A stretch of 6,475 bases of DNA from an uncultured Lachnospiraceae bacterium (GTDB lineage: Bacteria > Bacillota > Clostridia > Lachnospirales > Lachnospiraceae). The translations under genes were made by a program, and so were the position numbers. The stretch is taken from NCBI GenBank assembly GCA_902783295.1, contig CACZQT010000480.1, positions 1 through 6,475 on the forward strand, written 5' to 3'. Of this stretch, positions 1 through 6,475 are shown in pieces (positions within the stretch are counted from its first letter, which is position 1; every line of letters starts with the position of its first letter). The notes beneath the pieces are model-generated. The model was not told the origin of the DNA, made no database searches, and saw nothing but the letters and a program-made list of their open reading frames with translations.

Positions 1-2001
1 AGTTCCACGGTTCCCTTTAAGCGCGGAACCATTACGGACCGCAATCAGACGGTACTGGCTGCCAGCGAGCAGGTTTTCCGCCTGATTCTGGATCCCTCTG
101 TGACCAATGCGGATAAAGATGAAAAGCAGGTCAGAAAGAATATAGAAGCTACGGCGGAAGCTGTCAGCCAGGTGTTCGGCTGTTCCAGTGAAACGGTAGC
201 AGCCCTTCTTTCGGACAATAAAACATCTGCCTATGTTCCTTTCCAGCCGACGGAAGAAAAGTACCTGACCATGGACCAGAAGCTGGCTTTTGAAGCTTAC
301 TGTGACGAATACGCGGAAACCATCGCGCAGAAAAAGAAGGACGATGCCGCAGAACGGAACAGGAAGAGAGAAGAGGGAATTGAAGGAGAGGAAGAAAAAA
401 TCTACTATGGGGCTATTCAGGGCGTCTGGTTTGAAACCAAGTACCGCCGTGTATATCCTTACGGGGCGTTTGCCAGCCAGGTACTCGGCTTTTCCGGTTC
501 CGACAGCAGCCAGGGCCATTACGGCGTAGAGGAATACTACAACGACTATCTGACGGGAACCAACGGCAGGAGTTACGGCTTCCTGAATCAGGAAGGGGAA
601 CTGGAACGCACGACCCGGGATGCGGAGGACGGCAATACGATCGTCACCACCATTGACTATACAATCCAGCGGATCGTGGAGAATGCGCTTCTGGAATTCT
701 GCGCGGAGAAGAAGCAGGATTATGTCATGGCACTGGTGATGGATCCTAAAAACGCCGAGGTGCTGGCGGTGGCGCAGAACAGGACCTTTGATCCGAATGA
801 CCCCTCCAACATGGACTACGCCTACAGCGAAGCAGAACAGGAAGCCCTGGAGGCGGGGGACGCGAACACAAAGCTGAGGGCGATTAATTCCATGTGGCGC
901 TGCCTCGCTGTTACCGAATCCTTTGAGCCCGGGTCTACCGCCAAATCTTTTACAATGTCGGCAGCTCTGGAAGAAGGTCTGGTGAAGACGGACGAGCTTT
1001 TTGTCTGCGACGGCGGACAGCAGGTGGCAGACAGATACATCAAATGTACACATGAGCACGGTTCTCTGAATCTCTCTGAAGCGCTGGCGTATTCCTGCAA
1101 CGACGTTATGATGCAGCTGGCGAAGAAGATGGGGAAGACCGTATTCAATAAATATCTGACGGTATTCGGCCTGGGCAACCGGACCGGCATCGACCTGCCG
1201 GAAGAGAGCCGGGGCATCCTCTTCAGCGAGAGCAAAATGACCAACGTCGACCTGGCGGTTACTTCCTTCGGACAGAACTATAACGCAACCCTGATTCAGA
1301 TTGCGGCAGCTTATTGCTCCATTCTGAACGGGGGCTCCTATTACCGGCCGCATATCGTAAAGCAGATCCTTTCAGCGGATGGAGAGATTGTTCGGGAATT
1401 CGGCAATACACTGGTACGTGAAACAGTCAGTGAATCTACGGCAGAGATCCTGAAGGCCGGTCTGCTGCAGACCGTACAGGATAACGCCGGTACCGGTAAA
1501 AATGCCCGGATCCAGGGCTATACTGTAGCGGGCAAAACCGGAACCGCCGAGCAGCATCCTCTGACAGATAATAAATATGTCCTTTCCTTTATTGCCTATA
1601 CACCGGCGGATAATCCGGAACTTCTGGTTTTCGTAGCGATGAAGTATGAACGGGACCTGGACCATCCGGGCGGAAGCTATAACGTAAAGGATACCGTAGT
1701 ACCGCTCGAACAGAAAATCATGTCCTCTCTGCTGGAATACCGGAATGTGACGCCGGCCATGATCCTGACGGCAGACGGAACAGAAGTACCGGCTACCCCG
1801 GAGACCGATGAATCCGGCCACATTGCGGGAGCCATCGAACCGATCGCCGCTAACCGCGACGTGGAATGGGATGAAGCCGTCCCTGCAGGCGGTTTTGTGG
1901 AAGGCGGCGACGTCCCCATGCCGGAGGACAATGAAGATGCGGTAGAATATCTGGATCCGGAAGAGCTGGAAGAAGAGGGAATGGATGACGAGGACATCTG
2001 A
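1..2001 (+). CDS. Class B penicillin-binding protein (FtsI/SpoVD-type transpeptidase), 5'-truncated
   Basis: Membrane-anchored D,D-transpeptidase that cross-links septal peptidoglycan and normally works with the FtsW polymerase. Reading frame 1 is open from the first base, giving 666 residues before the TGA. The N-terminus, with the expected single membrane anchor, lies upstream. Numbering from the window edge, the dimerisation-domain signature RGTITDRN is at residues 8-15. A strongly charged Lys/Glu/Arg segment follows at about 111-133, then the YPYG..ASQVLGF block. The transpeptidase domain has all three active-site motifs: STAK with nucleophile Ser312 and Lys315 (nt 934-945), SCN at 365-367 (nt 1093-1101), and KTG at 512-514 (nt 1534-1542), at normal spacing. 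The last roughly 85 residues form an acidic, Pro/Glu-rich tail ending EEGMDDEDI, with no recognisable PASTA domain. Class B PBP identity is secure. Whether it is the vegetative FtsI or the sporulation SpoVD cannot be decided here; lack of PASTA and position before mraY favour the division enzyme or a clostridial equivalent. Confidence 0.95.
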   Translation, partial: SSTVPFKRGTITDRNQTVLAASEQVFRLILDPSVTNADKDEKQVRKNIEATAEAVSQVFGCSSETVAALLSDNKTSAYVPFQPTEEKYLTMDQKLAFEAYCDEYAETIAQKKKDDAAERNRKREEGIEGEEEKIYYGAIQGVWFETKYRRVYPYGAFASQVLGFSGSDSSQGHYGVEEYYNDYLTGTNGRSYGFLNQEGELERTTRDAEDGNTIVTTIDYTIQRIVENALLEFCAEKKQDYVMALVMDPKNAEVLAVAQNRTFDPNDPSNMDYAYSEAEQEALEAGDANTKLRAINSMWRCLAVTESFEPGSTAKSFTMSAALEEGLVKTDELFVCDGGQQVADRYIKCTHEHGSLNLSEALAYSCNDVMMQLAKKMGKTVFNKYLTVFGLGNRTGIDLPEESRGILFSESKMTNVDLAVTSFGQNYNATLIQIAAAYCSILNGGSYYRPHIVKQILSADGEIVREFGNTLVRETVSESTAEILKAGLLQTVQDNAGTGKNARIQGYTVAGKTGTAEQHPLTDNKYVLSFIAYTPADNPELLVFVAMKYERDLDHPGGSYNVKDTVVPLEQKIMSSLLEYRNVTPAMILTADGTEVPATPETDESGHIAGAIEPIAANRDVEWDEAVPAGGFVEGGDVPMPEDNEDAVEYLDPEELEEEGMDDEDI

Positions 2002-2021
2002 TCTGCAGGCATCCGGACCTG

Positions 2022-2028
2022 AAAGGAG
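2022..2028 (+). promoter_or_regulatory. Ribosome binding site of mraY
   Basis: AAAGGAG lies 6 nt before the ATG at 2035 and fixes that start. It sits in the 33-nt gap after the PBP stop codon. There is no room for an obvious independent promoter, which supports co-transcription. Confidence 0.85.
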
Positions 2029-2034
2029 TTTTGT

Positions 2035-2997
2035 ATGAAAAGCACGTATTTTTCGGTGATTGCACCGCTGGTTTTATCTTTTGTTCTGAGTGCGGCAGCC
2101 TGCCCGCTGCTGATTCCTTTCCTGAAGCGCCTGAAATTCGGACAGCAGGTAAGAGATGACGGCCCGCAGGCACATCTGAAAAAAGCCGGCACGCCTACCA
2201 TGGGCGGCATTGCGTTCCTGGGAGCGATTCTGGTTACCGGCCTGGTATTTGCCCCGTCCCATCCCCGGGTACTCCCGGTGCTGTTCATGACAGCAGGCTA
2301 CGGGCTGATCGGCTTCGCGGACGATTTTATCAAGATCGTCAGGAAGCATTCGGAAGGCCTGAACCCGAAACAGAAGATGGCAGCCCAGCTGGTTCTGACA
2401 GCGATTTTCTGTGTGTATATGGTACGGTTTTCCGGCTTTGGCACAACGATTCTTGTGCCGTTTTTGAAAACGGAATGGAATATGGGATGGCTGTATATCC
2501 CCTTCCTGTTCCTGGTCGTGCTGGGAACGGATAACGGCGTGAACTTTACGGACGGCCTGGACGGCCTCTGTTCCTCGGTAACGATCGTGGCAGCCCTGTT
2601 CTTTACCTGGCTTTCCATCCGCACCGAAGGAGGCCTGGAACCGGTAACGGCAGCCGTGGCAGGAAGCCTGGCCGGTTTTCTGATCTATAATCATTACCCT
2701 GCAAAGGTATTCATGGGAGATACCGGATCTCTGGGGCTGGGGGCATTTGTGGCGTCTGCCGCCTGCATGCTCCGTCAGCCGCTGCTGATCGTCCTGGTGG
2801 GCTTCATCTATCTGATTGAAGTGATTTCCGTGATTCTGCAGGTGGGGTATTTTAAAAAGACCCACGGGAAAAGACTTTTCCGTATGGCGCCGATCCATCA
2901 TCATTTTGAACTGGGCGGCTGGTCTGAAGTGAAAATTGTCTGCATATTTACGCTGGTAACAGCCCTGTTCTGCCTGGTGGCAGCCTGGGCGGCCTGA
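2035..2997 (+). CDS. mraY: Phospho-N-acetylmuramoyl-pentapeptide-transferase (MraY)
   Basis: Integral membrane enzyme that transfers phospho-MurNAc-pentapeptide from UDP to undecaprenyl phosphate, making lipid I, the first membrane step of peptidoglycan synthesis. The 320-residue protein has the usual family length and about ten hydrophobic segments (roughly 5-28, 54-73, 80-96, 115-132, 154-166, 178-196, 204-220, 233-247, 249-270, 299-319). The family signature DDGPQAHLKKAGTPTMGG covers residues 41-58. The acidic pair Asp96-Asp97 is in FADDF, NFTDGLDGL is at 170-178, MGDTGS at 227-232 supplies the third essential aspartate (Asp229), and the HHH motif is at 288-290. These match residues known to be needed for catalysis, Mg2+ binding and nucleotide binding in Bacillus and Aquifex MraY. 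The gene follows the PBP by 33 nt and precedes murD by 21 nt, so the three are probably one transcript. Nothing is missing. Confidence 0.98.
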   Translation: MKSTYFSVIAPLVLSFVLSAAACPLLIPFLKRLKFGQQVRDDGPQAHLKKAGTPTMGGIAFLGAILVTGLVFAPSHPRVLPVLFMTAGYGLIGFADDFIKIVRKHSEGLNPKQKMAAQLVLTAIFCVYMVRFSGFGTTILVPFLKTEWNMGWLYIPFLFLVVLGTDNGVNFTDGLDGLCSSVTIVAALFFTWLSIRTEGGLEPVTAAVAGSLAGFLIYNHYPAKVFMGDTGSLGLGAFVASAACMLRQPLLIVLVGFIYLIEVISVILQVGYFKKTHGKRLFRMAPIHHHFELGGWSEVKIVCIFTLVTALFCLVAAWAA

Positions 2998-3006
2998 AGC
3001 AAGTAG

Positions 3007-3015
3007 AAGGAGAGG
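3007..3015 (+). promoter_or_regulatory. Ribosome binding site of murD
   Basis: AAGGAGAGG sits in the 21-nt mraY-murD gap; its AAGGAG core ends 6 nt before the ATG at 3019. It supports this start, which also places the N-terminal nucleotide-binding glycine motif at the normal distance from the start. Confidence 0.85.
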
Positions 3016-3018
3016 AAT

Positions 3019-4365
3019 ATGAAACAGTCCGTTTTAGTGGCAGGTGCCGGGATCAGCGGGAAAAACGCTGTAAAACTCTTGCTTGAACAGGGAAAATCCG
3101 TTATTCTTTACGATGGAGATACATCCAGGGACCGGGAAGCGCTTCTGGGAGAATTTCAGGAAGGGGCGGACCTCCGTGTACTGCTGGGGGAACCGGATCT
3201 GGTACCCTGGCAGGAGGTCGGGCTTTGTGTAATCAGCCCTGGCATCCCGCTGGATTCTCCTCTGGCAGAAGCCGTAAAAGCGGCAGGGGTTCCCATCTGG
3301 AGCGAGATCGAACTGGCATACTCTGTGGCAAAAGGACGCCTGATTGCCATTACCGGCACCAATGGAAAAACGACGACGACAGCCCTTACCGGGGAAATCT
3401 GCCAGGACTATTTTGAGTCTGTATTCGTGGTGGGCAATATCGGCAATGCCTACACGAAAGAAGCCGGAAAGACGACGGAAAAATCTGTTACAGTAGCGGA
3501 AATCTCCAGTTTCCAGCTGGAAACGGTTCATGATTTTCATCCTCAGGTATCCGCGATTCTGAACATTACACCGGATCACCTGAACCGGCACAAGACCATG
3601 GAATGCTACACGCAGGTCAAGGAAGATATCGCCCGGAACCAGACGAAGGATGATGTCTGTGTGCTGAATTACGAGGATGCCAGACTGAAGGCGTTCGGAG
3701 AAGTGTGCCCGGCAAAGGTTCTCTGGTTTTCCAGCGCAGGTCCCGTTCCGGAAGGTGCTTTCATGAAGGGCGAAGAGCTGTGGCTCCATCTGGAAGGAAA
3801 AGAAGAGAAGATCGTGGACATTCACGAACTGAATCTTCTGGGAAAACACAACTATGAAAATGTGATGGCAGCTGTGCTGATGGGGCTTTCCATTGGCGTG
3901 CCGCTGGAAAGCATCCGGAAGAGCCTGAGGAAATTCAAAGCTGTGGAACACCGGATTGAATTTGTGGCCGAGAAAAACGGAGTTGCCTATTACAACGATT
4001 CGAAAGCGACGAATCCGGATGCCGCCATTCAGGGCATCCGCGCCATGGTCCGTCCCACGATTCTGATCGGCGGCGGCTATGATAAGGGCGGAGAATTTGA
4101 TGACTGGATTCAGGCGTTCGACGGAAAAGTGAAGCTTCTGATTCTCATGGGAGCTACTGCGGAACGCATAGAGGCGACAGCCCGGAAATACGGGGTCACA
4201 GAGATCCTGACTGTAAACAGCATGGAAGAAGCTGTGCAGGAAGCGGCCGGATGTTCCGAACCGGGAGATGCGGTACTGCTTTCACCTGCGTGCGCGAGCT
4301 GGGGAATGTTCCCGAATTACGAAGTACGCGGCCGGGATTTCAAGGCACTGGTGCACGCACTTTAA
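3019..4365 (+). CDS. murD: UDP-N-acetylmuramoyl-L-alanine:D-glutamate ligase (MurD)
   Basis: Cytoplasmic ATP-dependent ligase that adds D-glutamate to UDP-MurNAc-L-Ala. At 448 residues it is full length with three domains. The N-terminal Rossmann-like UDP-binding domain has GAGISG at 9-14 and SPGIP at 73-77. The central ATPase domain has the P-loop GTNGKTTT at 113-120, AEISSFQLE at 160-168, and PDHLNRH at 185-191. Lys201 in YTQVKEDI aligns with the lysine that is carbamylated in E. coli MurD. The LGKHNYENV segment is at 274-282. The C-terminal substrate domain has EHR at 310-312, NDSKATN at 326-332 and LLSPACASWGMF at 420-431. That last motif more often has Asp where this protein has Gly429, a small deviation next to the D-Glu binding region. 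All residues recognised as catalytic are present, so the enzyme should be active. It lies between mraY and ftsW in the same transcription direction. Confidence 0.97.
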   Translation: MKQSVLVAGAGISGKNAVKLLLEQGKSVILYDGDTSRDREALLGEFQEGADLRVLLGEPDLVPWQEVGLCVISPGIPLDSPLAEAVKAAGVPIWSEIELAYSVAKGRLIAITGTNGKTTTTALTGEICQDYFESVFVVGNIGNAYTKEAGKTTEKSVTVAEISSFQLETVHDFHPQVSAILNITPDHLNRHKTMECYTQVKEDIARNQTKDDVCVLNYEDARLKAFGEVCPAKVLWFSSAGPVPEGAFMKGEELWLHLEGKEEKIVDIHELNLLGKHNYENVMAAVLMGLSIGVPLESIRKSLRKFKAVEHRIEFVAEKNGVAYYNDSKATNPDAAIQGIRAMVRPTILIGGGYDKGGEFDDWIQAFDGKVKLLILMGATAERIEATARKYGVTEILTVNSMEEAVQEAAGCSEPGDAVLLSPACASWGMFPNYEVRGRDFKALVHAL

Positions 4366-4395
4366 AAATCTGAACCTCAGAAGAATCTGCCGGGA

Positions 4396-4404
4396 AGGGA
4401 GGAG
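4396..4404 (+). promoter_or_regulatory. Ribosome binding site of ftsW
   Basis: AGGGAGGAG, with the GGAGG core 7 nt before the ATG at 4410, lies in the 44-nt murD-ftsW gap. It is a near-consensus site and fixes the start. No promoter-like elements or hairpin are evident in this gap. Confidence 0.85.
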
Positions 4405-4409
4405 AAGCC

Positions 4410-5576
4410 ATGGGGTGGCTGAATAACCTGAGAAAAGACAACCGATACAGGGATTACAGCATGATCTTCGTGGTACTGTTCCTGGCGACCTTCGGGGTCA
4501 TCATGATCTACAGCGCCAGCTACTACAGCGCAGCGCAGGCTGCCTCTACCGGGCATAATCCGGCTTTTTACATGATGCAGCAGCTGAAGTGGCTGTTCTT
4601 CGGCACAGCCGCCATGCTCCTGGCTTCCCTTGTCCCGTACCGCATTGTCGCGGTGCTCTGGCCGTTGGAATGGGCTTTGGGTATCTTCCTGATGGTCCTG
4701 GTGGACTTTACCAGCCTGGGAAAGGCAGTAAACGGGGAGAAACGGTGGCTGCAGTTAGCCGGTCCTTCCACCCGTTTTCAGCCGACAGAACTGGTAAAGA
4801 TTGCAGTTATAGTAACCATGGCAGTGCTGATCTCCAAATTCATTGACCGTCTGATGGAGCCGAAGATCTTTATCCTGATCGCCGCGGCAGGGGGCATTCC
4901 TACTATCCTGATTCTGATGGGGAACCTGAGTTCCGCCATTATTCTGTTCGGAATCTGCGCGGGGATGTTTCTGGTGGCTACGAAAAACAAAAAACTGGGA
5001 TGGCTGCTGCTTGCGTTTATTGTAATTGTGGTGCTGTGTGCGAAACTGGCTCCTGAACAGACTCTGGGCCGGGTTTTCCGGCTCATAGGTAAAGAAAACC
5101 GTATGGAAAGAATACGGATCTGGAACAATCCCGAAGGTTACGAAAAAGGGTATCAGGTGCTGCAGGGACTGTACGCCATAGGCTCCGGCGGGCTGCTGGG
5201 CAAAGGACTGGGCAACAGTATTCAGAAGCTGGGCTTTATCCCGGAAGCCCATAACGATATGATTTTCTGCGTGATATGTGAAGAACTGGGACTGATCGGG
5301 GCCATAGGACTCATGCTGCTCTACCTGTTCCTGATATACCGGCTCATGATTATAGCTGCTAATGCGCCGGACCTTCTGGGGTCGCTGATTGCGACAGGCG
5401 TGATGATCCATATTGCGCTGCAGGTGATGATGAATGTGGCGGTGGCTACGAATTTTATGCCGAATACGGGCGTGTCCCTGCCGTTTATCAGTTACGGAGG
5501 CTCATCTCTGCTGTTTCTGATGGCAGAGCTGGGAATTGTACTGAATATATCCCGGAGCATTACATTCGAAGACTAA
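4410..5576 (+). CDS. ftsW: SEDS-family septal peptidoglycan glycosyltransferase (FtsW)
   Basis: Polytopic membrane enzyme that polymerises lipid II into glycan strands at the septum, paired with a class B PBP such as the one encoded at the left of this window. The 388-residue protein is of usual length, with about ten hydrophobic segments starting at residue 17. SEDS hallmarks are KRWLQLAG at 111-118, FQPTELVKIA at 123-132, the large extracytoplasmic loop with GSGGLLGKGLGNS at 258-270, and PEAHNDMIF at 278-286. Asp283 aligns with the catalytic aspartate of FtsW/RodA. NTGVSLPFISYGGSS is at 352-366. Two segments depart from the textbook form: MGNLSSA (170-176) stands where many homologues have PDLGT, and the active-site stretch is HND rather than HTD. 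FtsW is preferred over RodA or SpoVE because of its place in the dcw cluster; sequence alone separates these paralogues poorly. SpoVE remains possible in a spore former. Confidence 0.93.
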   Translation: MGWLNNLRKDNRYRDYSMIFVVLFLATFGVIMIYSASYYSAAQAASTGHNPAFYMMQQLKWLFFGTAAMLLASLVPYRIVAVLWPLEWALGIFLMVLVDFTSLGKAVNGEKRWLQLAGPSTRFQPTELVKIAVIVTMAVLISKFIDRLMEPKIFILIAAAGGIPTILILMGNLSSAIILFGICAGMFLVATKNKKLGWLLLAFIVIVVLCAKLAPEQTLGRVFRLIGKENRMERIRIWNNPEGYEKGYQVLQGLYAIGSGGLLGKGLGNSIQKLGFIPEAHNDMIFCVICEELGLIGAIGLMLLYLFLIYRLMIIAANAPDLLGSLIATGVMIHIALQVMMNVAVATNFMPNTGVSLPFISYGGSSLLFLMAELGIVLNISRSITFED

Positions 5577-5605
5577 GGAAACACTGAAGGAACCAGTGTT
5601 TCCTT
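5575..5605 (+). terminator. Perfect 12-bp hairpin between ftsW and divIB, possible weak terminator or attenuator
   Basis: The arms AAGGAAACACTG (5575-5586) and CAGTGTTTCCTT (5594-5605) are exact reverse complements around a 7-nt loop. The left arm includes the last two bases of the ftsW TAA. The sequence after the right arm (CGTTGTATTC) is only moderately T-rich and has no uninterrupted T tract, so it is not a clean intrinsic terminator. It could partly terminate, attenuate divIB expression, or protect or process the mRNA. On the opposite strand no T tract follows either. The hairpin is seen directly; its function is inferred. Confidence 0.5.
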
Positions 5606-5640
5606 CGTTGTATTCATAAGGACGCGCAGAAAAATACGAA

Positions 5641-5646
5641 GGGGAG
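5641..5646 (+). promoter_or_regulatory. Ribosome binding site of divIB/ftsQ
   Basis: GGGGAG lies 8 nt before the ATG at 5655. It decides the start of a gene whose stop codon is outside the window. The site is 35 nt beyond the hairpin, so ribosome access is not directly blocked by that stem. Confidence 0.75.
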
Positions 5647-5654
5647 AAGCAGAT

Positions 5655-6475
5655 ATGGATGAGGAGGAATTCCTGGATAAACCAAAGGGAGGGCACAAGC
5701 TGCGATGGATCCTGGCGGCTGTGGCAGTGATCCTGGCTGTAGCGGCCCTTTTTTTGCGGATCGATACAGTAACCGTTGAAGGAAGCCGGCATTACAGTGC
5801 TGCAGAGTTTGAAAACATGCTGTTTCCGGAATACTGGGACCGGAATCCGCTGGTATTCCTTTTCCGGGAAAATACCGGGGGAAGCATCCGGGTTCCTTTT
5901 GTAGAACGGTATACGGTGGAAATGGAGGGGCTGTCAAAGGTCCACATCATCGTTTATGAAAAGGAAATCGCCGGATATGTGGAGCACAACGGCCTGTATA
6001 TTTATTTTGACCAGGACGGCATGGCGGTAGAGAGTTCCGTGGAAATGATGGAGGATGTTCCGAAGGTCCTCGGACTGTCCGGCGGACGCATTCAGCTGGG
6101 CTACAGACTGCCGGTCAGCCGGGAATCCATATTTCAGGCCGTGCTTTCCGTCAGCCAGTTTCTCCAGTCTCACAGCATCGTGTGGGGGGAGACAGAGGCG
6201 CCGCTTGTGAAGCTTGTGGACGCAGTCTATGTGGACGAAAGTGCGAATACCACCTGCATCCTGGAGGACCTGCAGATATATCTGGGAGGTACCAGAAATC
6301 TGGAAGAGAAGCTGCTGATCATGAGTGATATGCTGCCGAAGCTTTACGGACGGGGCGGTACGGTATACCTGGACAACTATTCGGAATCCCAGTCCGGTAC
6401 TTCCTATGTTTTTAAAGAGGGCAGCTGGAAGCTGAATGTGAGCCAGGTAGAGGCCGATGACTGGGAGCCGGATCC
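5655..6475 (+). CDS. DivIB/FtsQ-family cell division protein, 3'-truncated
   Basis: Bitopic membrane protein of the divisome; family members bind the FtsL-FtsB type partners and regulate the FtsW-PBP synthase. The frame is open from the ATG to the window edge (273 codons plus 2 nt). A short acidic/basic cytoplasmic tail (residues 1-17) is followed by one membrane helix (about 18-34, WILAAVAVILAVAALFL). The outside part begins with a POTRA-like region, IDTVTVEGSRHYSAAEF (36-52), and continues to YTVEMEGLSKVHIIVYEKE (86-104). The FtsQ/DivIB domain shows the typical pattern of a strand ending in D-x-D/G: YIYFDQDGMAVES at 115-127, then VPKVLGL at 135-141. A later strand, TVYLDN (236-241), resembles the end of the family's beta domain, so probably only a short C-terminal piece is missing. 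Sequence conservation in this family is low; the call rests on topology, these motifs and position directly after ftsW. ftsZ would be a usual downstream neighbour. Confidence 0.85.
   Translation, partial: MDEEEFLDKPKGGHKLRWILAAVAVILAVAALFLRIDTVTVEGSRHYSAAEFENMLFPEYWDRNPLVFLFRENTGGSIRVPFVERYTVEMEGLSKVHIIVYEKEIAGYVEHNGLYIYFDQDGMAVESSVEMMEDVPKVLGLSGGRIQLGYRLPVSRESIFQAVLSVSQFLQSHSIVWGETEAPLVKLVDAVYVDESANTTCILEDLQIYLGGTRNLEEKLLIMSDMLPKLYGRGGTVYLDNYSESQSGTSYVFKEGSWKLNVSQVEADDWEPD

Noticed and set aside
100..102. GTG as a possible start of the PBP gene
   Set aside because: The frame is open to base 1 and the upstream residues encode the conserved RGTITDRN dimerisation motif, so the true start is outside the window.
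1677..2288. 203-codon minus-strand frame spanning the PBP-mraY junction
   Set aside because: Ser/Pro-rich low-complexity product that is the reverse image of the acidic PBP tail; no domain seen.
2074..2904. 276-codon open frame on the minus strand across mraY
   Set aside because: It lies wholly antisense to a gene with complete family motifs, its product is Gln/His/Arg-rich without recognisable domains, and it reflects codon bias in the real gene.
3034..3951. 305-codon open frame on the minus strand across murD
   Set aside because: Antisense to intact murD, with no recognisable family motif and no supporting context.
4755..5411. 218-codon minus-strand frame across ftsW
   Set aside because: Gln/His-rich product, antisense to the membrane segments of ftsW; a shadow frame.
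5608..5637. Promoter-like pair TTGTAT and AAATAC before divIB
   Set aside because: Both hexamers match the consensus poorly and the 18-nt spacing alone is not enough; the gene is more simply part of the upstream transcript.
5661..5667. GAGGAGG inside the divIB coding start
   Set aside because: No ATG, GTG or TTG in frame at a suitable distance downstream; it encodes the acidic N-terminal residues, and the site at 5641-5646 serves the ATG at 5655.
6470..6475. Window ends exactly on GGATCC, suggesting a cloning junction
   Set aside because: The same hexamer occurs several other times in the window (for example at 90-95 and within 5707-5712), so ending there can be chance.

Overview
The window is one continuous, co-directional stretch of a division and cell wall (dcw) cluster, entirely on the + strand. 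It reads: 5'-truncated class B penicillin-binding protein (ftsI/spoVD type), mraY, murD, ftsW, and a 3'-truncated divIB/ftsQ-type gene. The first gene enters from outside the window and the last runs off its end, so neither the operon promoter nor the operon end is visible. No mobile element, tRNA, rRNA, CRISPR array or foreign-looking gene was found.

The organism is most likely a Gram-positive clostridial bacterium, plausibly Lachnospiraceae-like. The reasons are the strong purine-rich Shine-Dalgarno sites before every visible start, moderate GC content with tight gene packing, clostridial-style protein variants (charged insert in the PBP dimerisation domain, MGNLSSA and PEAHND segments in FtsW), and the compact order PBP-mraY-murD-ftsW-divIB. 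This assignment rests on pattern recognition, not on a database search.

Layout: 1-2001 PBP (start missing); 33-nt gap with ribosome site; 2035-2997 mraY; 21-nt gap; 3019-4365 murD; 44-nt gap; 4410-5576 ftsW; 78-nt gap carrying a perfect 12-bp hairpin that begins inside the ftsW stop codon; 5655-6475 divIB/ftsQ (end missing). No gene-free stretch exceeds 78 bases.

Together the genes cover successive steps of septal peptidoglycan synthesis. MurD adds D-glutamate to the cytoplasmic UDP-MurNAc-L-Ala precursor. MraY transfers the finished MurNAc-pentapeptide to the undecaprenyl carrier (lipid I). FtsW polymerises lipid II, the PBP cross-links the new strands, and DivIB is a membrane scaffold/regulator of the FtsW-PBP complex. 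The cluster lacks murE/murF between the PBP and mraY and lacks murG between ftsW and divIB, so those steps must be encoded elsewhere. This is a core housekeeping region. I see no evidence of an undescribed system; the most notable non-coding signal is the hairpin between ftsW and divIB.
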